Shown here piece by piece: positions 10,501-22,295 of a stretch of 64,000 nucleotides of DNA. The notes below the pieces were generated by a model. The model worked only from the letters and a program-made list of their open reading frames with translations. It ran no database searches and was not told the DNA's origin. The position numbers were made by a program, and so were the translations under genes. The number at the start of each line of letters is the position of its first letter. Position 1 is the first letter of the stretch. Source of the stretch: Erythrocercus mccallii (Eukaryota; Chordata; Aves; Passeriformes; Dicruridae); assembly GCA_013397435.1 (NCBI GenBank), contig VZRG01000199.1, positions 501,670-565,669 on the forward strand, in the 5' to 3' direction.

Positions 10501-13500
10501 TGGTAATTAGAGATTAAAAGAATCACAGAACATGTGAGGTTGGAAGGCTTCACTTTGAGCTTGAGCAGACACTAAGTATTCAGGTCCTTTTTCAGCCCCA
10601 CTGCAAGAAACTGCACAGCAAGGAAAGTGAGGCAAAAAGGGAGAGTATGAAGATTGTTTCTCCACTGCTAAACTGGCTTACATTTTTCCTAAACATACAG
10701 TTCTTGGAGAAGAGGCAGAAACACATGATGTATCATTTTTCAGTTCTCACCTCCTGGTCGTGGTTTTAATATCAAATCCATTACTTCATTCCAGTTGTTC
10801 TGTAGAATAGCTCTAGGATTCAAACAGGAAAGCGTATTAAGAACTGACTAAATCTATTTTAAAGGGATTTAGCGAACTTACCAAAAAAAAAAAGTATCAG
10901 TGTTTGGACTTATGCAATATTAAAAGTAGCGCTATTATGCAAGATAACTGCTGAAGCAAGTTCAGAAACAAGATCTTTCTTGAATCTAAATTTAAAACTG
11001 GTACAGGCAATATGTTAGGAAAATGTTCCCAAAAATACATTAAGTTACATGGTGATAAGAATAAAATTAAAAAAAAAAAAGAAGAAGAGGGAGGGAGGAT
11101 GAAAGCAACACATACCTGCCAATTTGATAAGTAGGAACAGCTGTGGTTCCAAATCTTTGCATTCCATAGTAATTAATGAATCCAATTTCCCTGAGTGAAT
11201 GCATTGCTTGCTCTATCTGGTCATCAGTTCCTGTTATGTTTCTAGCATTAAAAAAAAAGTTATAGACAGATTAAGGGTTTATACTATTTTGAGATGTCAT
11301 TATATTAAAGCTCAACATCAATATTATATAGCATACATCAAATTCAACAGTCTCCTACCAACAGGACTTCGTTTTTTGTAACACAAGTTGCACTGATATC
11401 ACTTACCTATTTAAAGAATAACAATTCTAACTGAACCATGTAAACACCTACTAACATACTACCTGAGAACAACAGTGAAATGGTTCCCTTGCAGTTCTCC
11501 CAATTTCAGTGGATGGTTCTTGTAACTGAAGTTTCCTAATTTGAAGTTCATCAAACATTTATTCAAATGAGCAAGTCTTTGTGCAGTGATTCTAAAAAAA
11601 AACAGACAACAGTGACCAGCCTATGCTTAGAAAAGCAGATAAATATGGAAATGCTGCCATTACAAAATGAAAAACAGTGAGCCTAGTTTCCCCAATTTTC
11701 TACTGTTGCCATTTCAAAATACTTAAATGAAACAGCTAAAGGAAGATAATACATAATTCTTAAAGGCACATATACAAAAGAAAATGTATACTGTGACAGA
11801 CTGTTAGCACTGCCTTTTCACATCTATGTTAAAACACGTACTCCAACAAAAGTATATTGCAGTATTGATGTATACTGTACCCCACAAGCTGAACTCTGTG
11901 GTATTTGAATAACTACTTTATGAATATACCCCAGTTAGCACAGGCATAAATGCAGAGTTAAGTAAAATTAGCTGCTGTGTATGCCTAGTGCAGATGAAGG
12001 AACACGGAATCCAATCTGTCACTGATACCTGCCATTTTTGTTGCTAGTATTTTTGGAAGCATACCATGTTCTTTGCACCACCAAGCTGCTCTTGGACGCT
12101 TCTGCTAAAATTTTACCAGGATAGTGAAATTTATGAACCAGCATGGCCAGTATACTCAGCTTAGAGCAGGCTTGCAACTGGCTCCTGTGCAGGAGAGTCA
12201 GGGGCTGTGGCATCACTGAGAAGGCACCACACAACAGTTACAGCACTCTGGAGCTCTTGGACACAACACTGAATGTGATAACGTTAACAAGTAAATGGAA
12301 CAGCACCTGAGATGGCTATACTCCACATTGGGTTAACTGTAAGGCTTTGCAAAGCCGCCTTGCAGCAACACCAATCTGGGGCTTCTAACAATTCACAATC
12401 AGTATTTCCTTTTATATGTCCTAATGTACACACATGCAGAACATTGGGAAAAAGTATATGAACAGTTCAGTAGCGGATGCTCTCCTTTTAACTTGGATTT
12501 GATCAAACCTCTGCCTTTCAAGCTGTGAATTCCTCACTCAAGGAGTGCAGTTTTCAAAAAGTCGTAAAAAGAAGTGCAGGCTGGATATTCCAGCCAGCTA
12601 AAATGATATTGTAATATATGACTGGGAGACATCTGTCATTCTCAGTTATGGATCTAACACTAATTTAAAGTGCCCAGAAACCATATAATTATCTTAGAAT
12701 ATGACAAGTAAGATTTATTTTCTCTTAGAAGGTGACTTAAGGGAGTAGGTTAAGGCAGGAAACATTCCTCATTTTTTTCTCCTTCTGGCTACTCACAGAT
12801 GAGCAAGGGCAGTTAGCCTTCCCTGGCATTGTTCAGAGAGTGCAGTGAGAAAGAAAATAGGATGCTAGCTGTGAAAGGGGAAAACAAAAGCCAGGAAGGA
12901 AGTGGGACATTATTTTCACCATGTCATTCTGTTTTTCTGCTGTTGCATGAGATCCAAACAGCCTAAGAACACGTAGGCAATCTGTCCCACTGCCTCGGCC
13001 AAGTACACGTAACCAGACTGTGACTCAGAGCACCACTGACTGAAAATACCAGCAATAATCACAGAATACAAAAGGAACGTGGCCCCTTCATTAGCAACTG
13101 TCAGGACCTGAACCTGCCATTTGTGTCACTGTCTTTTAGGTATTGAGATATCCAAGCTACCACGGCAGAAGTGCAGACTGTACTTTTACTTACCGGAGAA
13201 CAGCGATCTCTTGAACTGTTATAGCCCTTTTATCTTTAGTTCCCATGTAGGAAAATATGTTTGGCTTCACTCTTAAATTAAAAGAACAGTAACAGATATT
13301 ATGTATATTAAAATAGCAATAGAGCAAACAATTTTCAGCACAATTGCCTAGAATTATTAATCTTATAAATTAAAAAGAGAAAAATATACCTACATTCCTC
13401 AGAACTGGGTTATAATTTGACATGTGTGTGACATTTTCTAATCTCATCCATGAGTACATAAAACACAAGGAAACTTCTCTGTTTTAATTATATGTAGAAA

Positions 13501-16500
13501 ATTCACTTTTAACACAACAGTTCTTTCAGAAGACAAACTTTGAAGTACTTCTTTATATACAGTCCCTCAATACACAAATGCACAGCCACCACCAACTTCA
13601 CTAAAAAAAAAAACATATCCACTTCTTCCTTAAACTTCAAACCTGTCTGTTTGAATACCATGCCTGCACATCATGAGACAGTATGAGAAGTTAATCCACT
13701 CCTTTCCCTGAGAAGAAAAGTGCCTTTCCTTTTCACTTTATACTTTACAGCCTGTGTTAGATGGAATATTTCCAGTTATTCCAGTTAAGGGCTCCAGGGC
13801 GTAGCACAATTGCCATCACATACAGCTTTCCACCTAACTATGCTCTTGCCATTCTGTTCTCAATACCGAGTAGTTCACTGGTTAAAGTCTAGATTACAAG
13901 TATTTTTTTTGGACAAGGGCAATGGGAAAAGAAGGGGAGAAGTGGGGAAATTTCCCAGCAAGTAGATCACTGAACTGACCCAATTTTAAACTTCTCTTCC
14001 TTTGCAATTCACTGTGCTCATGTCACGCCTTGGCAAATCTTTTTGTTTCTGCACTTGATGGGGTGAAAGGAACTAAGCATGTGTTGCCATGGAGAAATTA
14101 ATACATGGAACAACAGTTTATCAACTGTAACTGCTTAGGAACCAATCAGCATATTATCACAATATCTGACAGGTTCATAACAAACTTGCATATATTCACA
14201 CACTGGGGAAAAAAATGGCTTTTAATTCAGGTTACGTACATTGAGGCTTTCAGCTGCCAAGTCTTTCTCAGATTAGCCAATGTAAATTGTGGACTTTTTC
14301 CATTGAAACAGTAGAGTAGTCTTTAAAATTTCTTAGGCTCATTTTGTTCCACTCTGTCCTCCTCACAAAACTTCTAAGTTTTAAATTTGATGTTCTACAG
14401 TAACTTTTCATTTTAAGCTATCTACAAATTAGAGAATAGCAATCACTTGTGTTGCTCTTACATAATTCTGAAGCATAGCATTTACAGCAACAAAGAAACA
14501 TGGAGGGAGAGGGCTGCACACCAGCCAGGATGGCAGAAACAACAGCCTTACCTTAAAAATTTGGATAGGACATTAATGGCATCCATAGTGTCCTTGTTCT
14601 CCTTGTACAGTACAAAATGGCAGTAGCTTCCCCTAGATTTTGGCCAAGAGTGCTTTCTTGGATCTTTAAAAGCAAAAAGGTTAGTGTCACTTTTTTTAAA
14701 AAAAAACTAATGTATTTGCCATTGCAGCTACATTTATTCTAAATATGCAAGATTCAATTTCTGCTAATTTCCATCTGCTTAAAAAAAATGAAAAGGAAAG
14801 AGTTAATTACTGACAGCAAAAGCTGTAAAGCACATTGAAAAAGAACTCCCCTTCCACTGGACTGTAAACTTCTCTTTAATCAGTTCTGTCACCTAGAAAA
14901 TCCTGAATGAGAGTGACAGTTCTTTTCTCATGAAATTATCTGAAAATATTCCCATGTCATTTAATTGCTGTATCACCTGATTAAATTTCTCAAAAACATT
15001 ATCATTATACTGACTTTCAGCAACAGAAGCTACACCACGTTTCTTCTAGCTCCTTCTATAATTAATAGTTGAGGACCACTGGAGCCCTGTTTGTGGGAAG
15101 ACTACCATTATTACTTATAGTACAGACATATTCTTTATTTCTGTAGTATGTTTTCTGTGTGTCATGCAAAAGGATGAATTGTATTGCTACAAAACCCTAC
15201 AAAATCATGCTCAAAAATTGCTTTAAGATGGCTCTTTTTAAAAATCCAATGGGAGCAAGAAATCTGGTACAAGAGAGATATGAACATACAACCCATGGCA
15301 GGGATGGTGCCATGCTTAGAGAAGGCCAGAGGCTGAAATAACTTCAGATCCCACAGACTAACAACTGATTTACAATTCTGTGCTACTATTTGACATTTTC
15401 TGGAGAAGGAAACTGTCAATGATTTGTTAAACTTGTCTTTGCACATAAAAAGCCCCAGAGATAAAGCTTCACTTTCCAATAATCCACTGTCAATTGCATT
15501 AATCTGAAGGGAGGCTGATTCTACAGAGGTTTAGCAACCAATTTTGAGATTCCTTCAATTCTGAGGTTTATCAATTTCTTGTTATTTCAGAACAAAATTA
15601 AGAATTCATTTTGTTTTAAATAAGTCCCTTATTTAAATCCTCTTGCTAGCCACTAAGCAGACATACCTGGTTTTGTGAAAAAAGCTATAAGCATCTTTCA
15701 TAACAGCAAAAGCTAACTGAAAAAGGCAGCCTTATTTCAATATACAAACGCCAATGCAAGAAGGAAGTTCTTGAGAAATACTGAGGGTTTTTTTTCACAT
15801 TGGTTTTATAAAGTCCAGATATCCCACACAGATAGTATGTTTGATTCTTGCTTGTTTTTGAGAAGCTGCCATTCATGCAAACAGTTCTGCAAAGATAATT
15901 TTGGATGCTACAGTATAAAACACTATATGTAGAGGTTTTAGTCACTTAGAATTATTGCATCACTTGTCTTGCACCATCAGTTTCTAAGCACAAGCCTCTC
16001 TCCCACACAGTCCCATAGGACCTGAACTGGAGACCTCATGCTCCTGCTGGTCTCCCCTTCTGAGCCACCTTACTACTCTTAAATTCAGTCAGTGAAACAC
16101 TGCACTCAGCTGCAAGAGCAAGGCTCTCTACGAAGACCTCAGCAATTAGAAAGGAAGAGAGTAAGACAGAGCACAACTCACAAAGGAGAACCTTCTCCAG
16201 CTGGAGCCATTCTTTATATTTAATACATCTTGCACATGGTCATTTCAACAGACTTCAAGAAGTGAGCCCTAAAGTGATCTACACTAAAAGGATTCTGTAG
16301 GTGCTATACAGACCAATGGGCTCCTCATGGCATCACAGCCATGACCCTATCCAAAGGAGGCTGCAGCCACAGTCCTGATACTCAACCATTCCTCACCCAA
16401 TACTTTGAAGCATTCAACTGGGCAGATGGAACAGTGGGACAATTTGCAGTCCTTATTGCTGTGGTTCAGAGTCACGTTACATTTTTTGACAATAAAATTC

Positions 16501-19500
16501 TATTTCCAAACCTTTTGCTAAAACTCGAGGTTTGGAAGCTCTTTTTTACTAGCAGAGTGTGTGATAAATGCTTTTAAAGTTGTATAAAAACAGATAGCAG
16601 TGTCTGAAATACAAGCTGAAGGGCAAAGGCTTGGCTAACTGAAATCCATGGAAAATTTGCCATAGTTGTCAACATGTACTGTCAAAATTGATAATTCATA
16701 TCACTTATTACTAGCAGACTTTCTCTGCACCAAATGAATACTGCCTATACTGCACTATGATAAAGAGGTAGAACAAGCCTAATTCTTGGCTGTTTCAGGG
16801 CATTTTAAGTGATACTTATGTGTAGGGATTTTTAAGAAATTGTTACAAGTTTGGCCAATCCTGTTGCTATTTAGGAGGTTGCAATGGTTGGCATTTCATT
16901 TTTGTTAGTATGAAATGTCAACATCTCTTACCTGTTGCAGTTCTGACCTCTGTCCCAATGCAGAGCATAAAGAGTACAAAAGAGTAGCATTTAATTTTTA
17001 GATTGTCAGAGGGTTTTTAGAGGTGAACATGCAGGTTTATGGTTATGGGATCGTTTATGCTTCAGGGAGCATCCAACAGCTAGGTGGTGGATGACAGCAA
17101 TTTAGACAATTATGGAATGGAATCGTGCAGAGGCAAACAGTGAACGTATGGAAAGCTTCAATCAGAGATGCAACAAATTTAATTTGTGGACAATGATGAA
17201 ACAACAGTTTACTGACAATTTAGTAAGACGTTATTTTAAGTATTTGGAGGGTAAACAGACTATAGACACAAAGCAGCTTCTGATTTTCAATTTTAAGAAA
17301 CATGTTTGGTAATGTTTTATGTTATCAACAAAAGTAATCAGGTATCTCAGCTAATAATCCGATATTCCACACTTCTGAAATGCTTCTTGCCTGGGGAGCC
17401 CATTCATGACTAAGACACATTTGTGGCTATATAAACAAGAAAGATAAATATAATCCTGACTAAAAAGAACTTCAATCTTACATCCATAAGCATTTGCACA
17501 CACTCACAGAAACTGACACACCTCCACCAACAAATGCACAGGTGCCTGCAGCATCACAGCTGGGGAATTCAAGTTTATACAGATGATGCTTCTCTACAAG
17601 GTGGTGCTCCACATAATATTTTACTCCTAGAAGCACACCACTAAATTCTTTTCATCATATTTCAAAGACTTAAATTCTTTTATATAGTATCCCTTAAATT
17701 AGCTTAACAACATCCACTTGACTGTAACAGTAGTTAAAGAATAGAGGCAGAAGAAGGAAAAGCTGGAGGAAAAAACGTTACAAACCAACAGAGAACAAAA
17801 CTGGTTGAGGAGAATTTTGTGCTGGTAAGTACACATACTCCATGCAAAAAGCATGCAAACATACACATTTTCTAAACATGACTAAATAAGACACAAAACC
17901 ACACCATAATTGGATCAATAAAAATACAACATCCTCGTATTTGCTTACAACAAGCCTTAAACAAACAACTAAATTAAAGGGGAAATTATTTTATTTCCCA
18001 TTTTAAATTACTTTATTTCCTTATTCTTCCTTCATCTCCTTTGTCTTTAAAATTAAAGGGTTAGGTATACATACCATCATTTGTAGCAGGTTGAAATGAC
18101 AGAGGAATGCAACCAATTTAAACCAAACCTTAGTATCTTTAGTTAAATGTGCACCATTCTGCAGGTAGATAATCCTCTAAACTTACAGTAGCAACAAATT
18201 TTTATAACATTCAAAGATGTAAAACACGTTAATTTATTCCCAGTACCCAAACCAGTATTTTGCAAGATTAAAGTGGGTAACATTTCATTTTGAAAATCCT
18301 TCATTACTTTGACTATTTCAAAAGATTAACTGTGATCTATAAGGAATAAAGATAATTTTCTGCAAATATAATTAGCCTTGGAAGCAGAAGTAACGATCAT
18401 GGCAAATAAACTATGTATATATGAAACTATAACTGTGAGAAAACAAAAAGATGCCTGTCTCTATTCAAGTAACTGAGAATTTTGTCATGATATTCAAGAC
18501 AATCAAGATTACACCCTCTATCAATCTAATGTACATTTTCCAGCTACAACCTCTTACATCCACAATGCACACTTACACATACAGTTAAGATCATGAAAGC
18601 TAAATTAAAAAAATACTGAAAATAAAGCCTCTGTTTTGCCTATTCCCACTGAAGTAGAAGATAATGTTCTCTCTTCTAATATGGTATGGTAGTACTGGAT
18701 GAATTATTTGAAGAGAAAAAAAGTAGAGATTTAAATTTAAAATATTTCTTGTGGTCCCCAACATTTTAGATGCACAGCATCAGCTGAAATGAGGGAAAAA
18801 TGAAGTAAGACTACATTAGGAAGCACACTCAATTGAAGTACTTACTAACAATTTCTACTTTGGGGATAATTTTAGCATTTACTTTACCCATCTGCTGTGA
18901 TACTGAAACTCACTTGCCAATGCTTTTTTCCCAGCAGCATGATAAGCAATAATGTATTTCTTTCCATCTCGATCTTCTGTTTTAGTCTCCAGTCCTGGAA
19001 ACAAGGACTTCACAGCCTGATGGATGATGGTTCTTTTTTCTTTGGTGTCTTCAATTACCTGTGTTAATACATATACATGCAGAAACCAAATAAATTAATA
19101 TGAAAGGGAAGGGTACATTAAAAGAAAAATTATCTGGATAAGATTATTTAATATGTGAATGCTTATTTGAAACTACCAGATATAATCCTACTCACTTCCA
19201 TGTCCCAAATTTAGCTCAATAGTTATTCTTTGAATATGTAGAATATCTGAATGTTTAAAAATATCAAGGTCTTAATTTCATTTTCTTATCTTTCTTGTTA
19301 CAGAAGACCATATTTATCTTCTTTTCTATTAAATCACTAAACACTGACCTTGAAAGTAGTGTTTCATCAGGATAGATGTTTTATGTAAACCTCCTTATTC
19401 TTTAAAACAATACTAGACAGGAAACCAAAATACTGCAAGATAATTTAAACACCACAGGAATTAAAACCTATATTTAAGTTAGTGAGTACAGACTCACCAA

Positions 19501-22266
19501 AATCAAAGTGACAACTCAGACATGCATGAATTTGAGTACATCTGTAAGACTTTACAGAATTAAACCCTAAACTGGACACAGTCTGGTGTTACCTGTCACA
19601 TCATGTTCAAATTGCTCTTATACCTTACATGCATTAGAAAGTGTGTACCTTCTACTCACTCCCTCCCTGCCTCCTTCCCTCAGCCTCTCTCTGCCAGAAT
19701 CCCAAACTTCATATCATTCATTAATTTTACCTCTATGGCAACACTAGTTTCTTTATTCTTAAAAAGCTGAAGCTCCTCTAAACGCTGCTTGTCTTCGTCT
19801 GACAAAACTGTAAATGTTTCTTCTGTTGGGTCCTAATACATATTTGGAGAGAAAAAACAAACATCCAATAACCCTCATGGAGCAACTTCCAGTCTTTTAA
19901 ATGTTCTTGCTTAAGAAGCATTTAGAAGCATAGCCACCACCAAATCTTTACCTCAAAATTTACCTCATCATCCACTGGAACAGAAAAGTCATCTAAATGG
20001 CTCACACGTCCGTCTTTGCCTATTTCATGGACAACAAAGTCTGAATATCTGATAGAAAGAAACATGCATGACATTAGTAATAAAAATCCCACATCACATA
20101 AAGTCCTTTCCTAAAAAGCTGTTTGTTAGCAGAATTCACTGAAGAATTCTGAATTCACATAATTCAATTCACATAAAAGAAACTTAACCATGAGAAAGCT
20201 GTACCTATACCCACCCCCAGAAGGATACCACAGGAACACATATCCCAATACAGCAGACTACTTAGATCACCAAACACCTGCTGTAGTTATTCTGAGTCAT
20301 TTTCTCACTAGCTTGAAGAGATCAGTAATGCTTATCCTCAACCCCAGTCATTACTGGCAATTAAGGCTCTACTGCATTGTATTAACTACTGCATTATCTC
20401 TGTCACTTCAAATAATCCTCAAAATAAAGTGCATTTTAGCCACTCTACAGAAGGCAGGACAAATTCAGCTTTGTTCATATATTCAGTTGTAGAGAACACC
20501 ATTCAAATAAAGTTACTCTGCATACTCTATGACAGCAAGAAAGAATTTTACTGTGACATTTTCAATCCAGTTGCTCATGTCTAGTAATAAAAACAGCTCA
20601 ACTATAACAGAGCACAGCTGGTTTGTGTTGCAACTGCTAAATGATTTTTAAGTAGCATTTGCTAGCAAAGTGGGGAAAAAAGAGAAAATAATTCCTATTC
20701 TATCAATGTTGAAAGATGAATAAAACTTCACCATGGGAAGCCTTCTACTGTACGTCCCCCAAACTCCCTTTTGCCATCCCTCTGTGCAGATATACACCAT
20801 ATTGGTAGAATTCTCTCCTGAGGAGTGTTATGTGTCCTCTCTTGTATTATCTGTAGCTGTCTAGACATGCTAGTGATGGTACCATAAAAATGCTAAGAAT
20901 CAATTAATAATAGGTGTTAAAAACTAGGATCCAAAAAACCCCCACAAACCCATGAATCTTCTACCACATGGTAGAAAACTGGCCAACCAAATGGGCAGAT
21001 TTCCCAGAAGAAGGTTCAGCACAGCTTATGCTTCCCAGAGAAGGATTACATTAGCTTCTTAATGCTGCACATAAAGATTAAATACATACATAATATGTCT
21101 ATATGATTTTATTATGTGAAATTATCTAGATATGAAGCCAATATTTAAACATAGGGACTTTTCAGTGTGTAGAAAAAGCAACCTTAACTGCTTTGCTAAG
21201 TCAGGGAAACAGTGATTCTCATTTCAGTGAGCTTTTGTATTTGCATTTTGTTTTATTCAAAGCTATTCTTTAATTTTAAAAACCTGTAAGTTTCATTTTA
21301 AAAGGCTACTAAACCCCAAACACCTTATTAAATATATAATGTATGTACATAATAAATTCCACATCCTGAATTTTAAAACTTCCTTCAACCTAAATGACAT
21401 TACAACTGAGCAGACAATTTAAAGCCTAACTATTCTTGTTTACAGAAATTAGGACAAAAAAAGTCAGAGCAAAGAACCAAAGAAGGGTGGTTTTGATGCC
21501 GTTTTTCAGTGCATCTTGTATCAGCATTGAGGAGAGGTACAAAAGGTGAGTAGGTACTTCATAAGGTTGTATGTGTGCTGCTGTCAGAGAGCAAAGGAAA
21601 CAGCAAAGGTCAGTGTAATCATGTATCCCTATTCATACACAGCTTCCTTTGTCAGAGCTCCATTTGACGGAAAAATAAATTAAAAAAAAAACCAAAAAAC
21701 CTAAGACCAAACAACCAAACAAAAACCCAAAAGCCCCAAACAAAAACAAGCCACAATCTAGAAAAGTCCCAAATTAAACCCTTCTTTCAGTCTCAGCAGT
21801 AAAAAAGTAATGAACCTCACGTAATCCAGCTGCAATCTGTGGGTCCAAAAAGGAAAATGGAGAACTACAGCTGTGTTACACAAGGAATTAACATATGCAA
21901 CAAGACAAAGAGTTACCTCTCTTTTAAGATTCCAGAAAACCCTTTATGAGAGCTAACAAATTTAGTTATGCCAACATCGCTTTCTGTCAATCCATGCTTC
22001 ATCATGTCTGCAAAGCTCTCTGGATCCCCATCTTCATCACTGTCCTCTAGTTCCTCTTCTTCTTGCTCCTCACTCTCCTCATTGGGAATTATTTCACTTT
22101 TCATGTCCTCAGGTTGTTCTGTTACAGTCTCAATACTCTGCCCAGAGTCGTTCCCTGCCTTAGACTTCTCCAGGATCTTCTGTCTTTTAATTTTGTCTAC
22201 ATTGGCCACATCATCCTCAGAGCAAGGACGTTTCAAGGATACATTATTCATTTCTACAGTTTCCAT
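4594..22266 (-). CDS. PUS7: PUS7, pseudouridylate synthase 7 (TruD family), complete, 15 coding exons
   Basis: PUS7 isomerises uridine to pseudouridine in tRNAs (positions 13 and 35), U2 snRNA and UNUAR motifs of mRNA. Coding parts, 5' to 3': 22266-21917, 20048-19964, 19832-19731, 19058-18914, 14663-14552, 13271-13194, 11591-11463, 11241-11116, 10812-10751, 10400-10240, 9377-9251, 8544-8443, 6681-6552, 5502-5411, 4730-4594. All borders are GT-AG and all phases join. The total is 1938 nt, 645 residues plus stop, against 661 in human. The start at 22264-22266 (METVEM, then VSLKR) matches the human N-terminus (MEMTEM, VSLKR). The N-terminus holds a basic KIKRQK stretch and an acidic Glu/Asp run, then SFADMMKHGLTESDVGITKF. 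The catalytic Asp is residue 278 in GTKDKR, and the TRUD domain follows (FINYYGMQRFGTT, VKRCVEGQLLRGL, MYIHSYQSYVWNNM). The C-terminus (TSIKNQTQLNTTWLR) is the family's usual end. The first coding exon starts at an acceptor at 22295 after a strong pyrimidine tract, so exon 1 is noncoding and lies upstream. Confidence 0.97.
7500..8335 (+). mobile_element. Decayed CR1 LINE fragment (reverse-transcriptase region), antisense to PUS7
   Basis: In an intron of PUS7, the plus strand carries a degraded CR1-type reverse transcriptase. One frame reads VDEVRAGTVACLAFRKAVN, a decayed form of the RT segment that normally carries a (Y)LDFSKAFD core. Further on another frame reads AIQRDRGTLEEWAKRNLIKF, the typical CR1 segment downstream of the active site. 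The two lie in different frames with stops between, so the copy is dead. The catalytic aspartates of the core motif are lost here (Ala and Asn). CR1-like DNA may extend left to about 7290. Its right end is near 8335, about 100 bp from the next PUS7 exon. Confidence 0.8.
10513..10565 (-). mobile_element. CR1 3'-tail fragment
   Basis: A short block in a PUS7 intron (GAATCACAGAA, then AGGTTGGAAGG) matches the reverse complement of the CR1 3' end as I know it. It is about 50 bp and diverged. Confidence 0.5.
11592..14551 (-). other. PUS7: PUS7 introns on either side of the catalytic exon
   Basis: Two introns, 11592-13193 and 13272-14551. I see only AT-rich unique-looking sequence with scattered short ORFs, none protein-like, and no repeat I can name. 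Confidence 0.7.
13194..13271 (-). CDS. PUS7: PUS7 catalytic exon (GTKDKR motif)
   Basis: This 78-bp exon encodes VKPNIFSYMGTKDKRAITVQ and the following EIAVL. The aspartate of GTKDKR (residue 278 here, 294 in human, offset 16) is the conserved TruD-family nucleophile that attacks the target uridine. It is intact, so the enzyme should be active. The exon joins in phase to its neighbours (AG|A on the 5' side, CG|A on the 3' side). Confidence 0.95.
14664..18913 (-). other. PUS7: Largest internal PUS7 intron, no gene seen
   Basis: A 4.25-kb intron between the exons encoding ...KKALA and NPRKHSWPK. Short ORFs at 15162-15479 and 15685-15945 (minus) and 16341-16577 (plus) have no recognisable domain or splice context. 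I see no repeat family. Confidence 0.7.
19946..19969 (-). promoter_or_regulatory. PUS7: Tandem alternative 5' splice sites in PUS7, 12 nt apart and in frame
   Basis: On the minus strand the second coding exon ends GATGAG|GTAAATTTTGAG|GTAAAG. The proximal donor (19963/19964) gives VDDE joined to DPTEE, matching the mammalian spacing. The distal donor (19951/19952) would insert V-N-F-E without a frameshift. Both sites have GAG|GTAAA context, so mixed use is plausible. Confidence 0.7.
21670..21755. repeat. A-rich, CAAA-type low-complexity tract
   Basis: About 85 bases of A runs broken by single or paired C (aaacc, caaaa, ccaaac patterns). It lies in the first intron after the PUS7 start exon. 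Confidence 0.8.
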
Positions 22267-22295
22267 GTTTAAGGCACAGGGTAGGATAGGGAGCC

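Larger units (their letters stand above)
4731..11115 (-). other. PUS7: PUS7 3' introns between coding exons
   Basis: Introns are 4731-5410, 5503-6551, 6682-8442, 8545-9250, 9378-10239, 10401-10750 and 10813-11115. Apart from the CR1 pieces listed separately (in 6682-8442 and 10401-10750) they are AT-rich. There is an (ATT)-like low-complexity stretch around 5521-5602. I see no further exon or RNA gene. Confidence 0.75.
19059..21916 (-). other. PUS7: PUS7 introns between the first four coding exons
   Basis: Introns 19059-19730, 19833-19963 and 20049-21916. A short cluster of gaattc-containing direct repeats sits at about 20131-20175, and an A-rich tract at 21670-21755. No other feature is visible. 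Confidence 0.7.
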
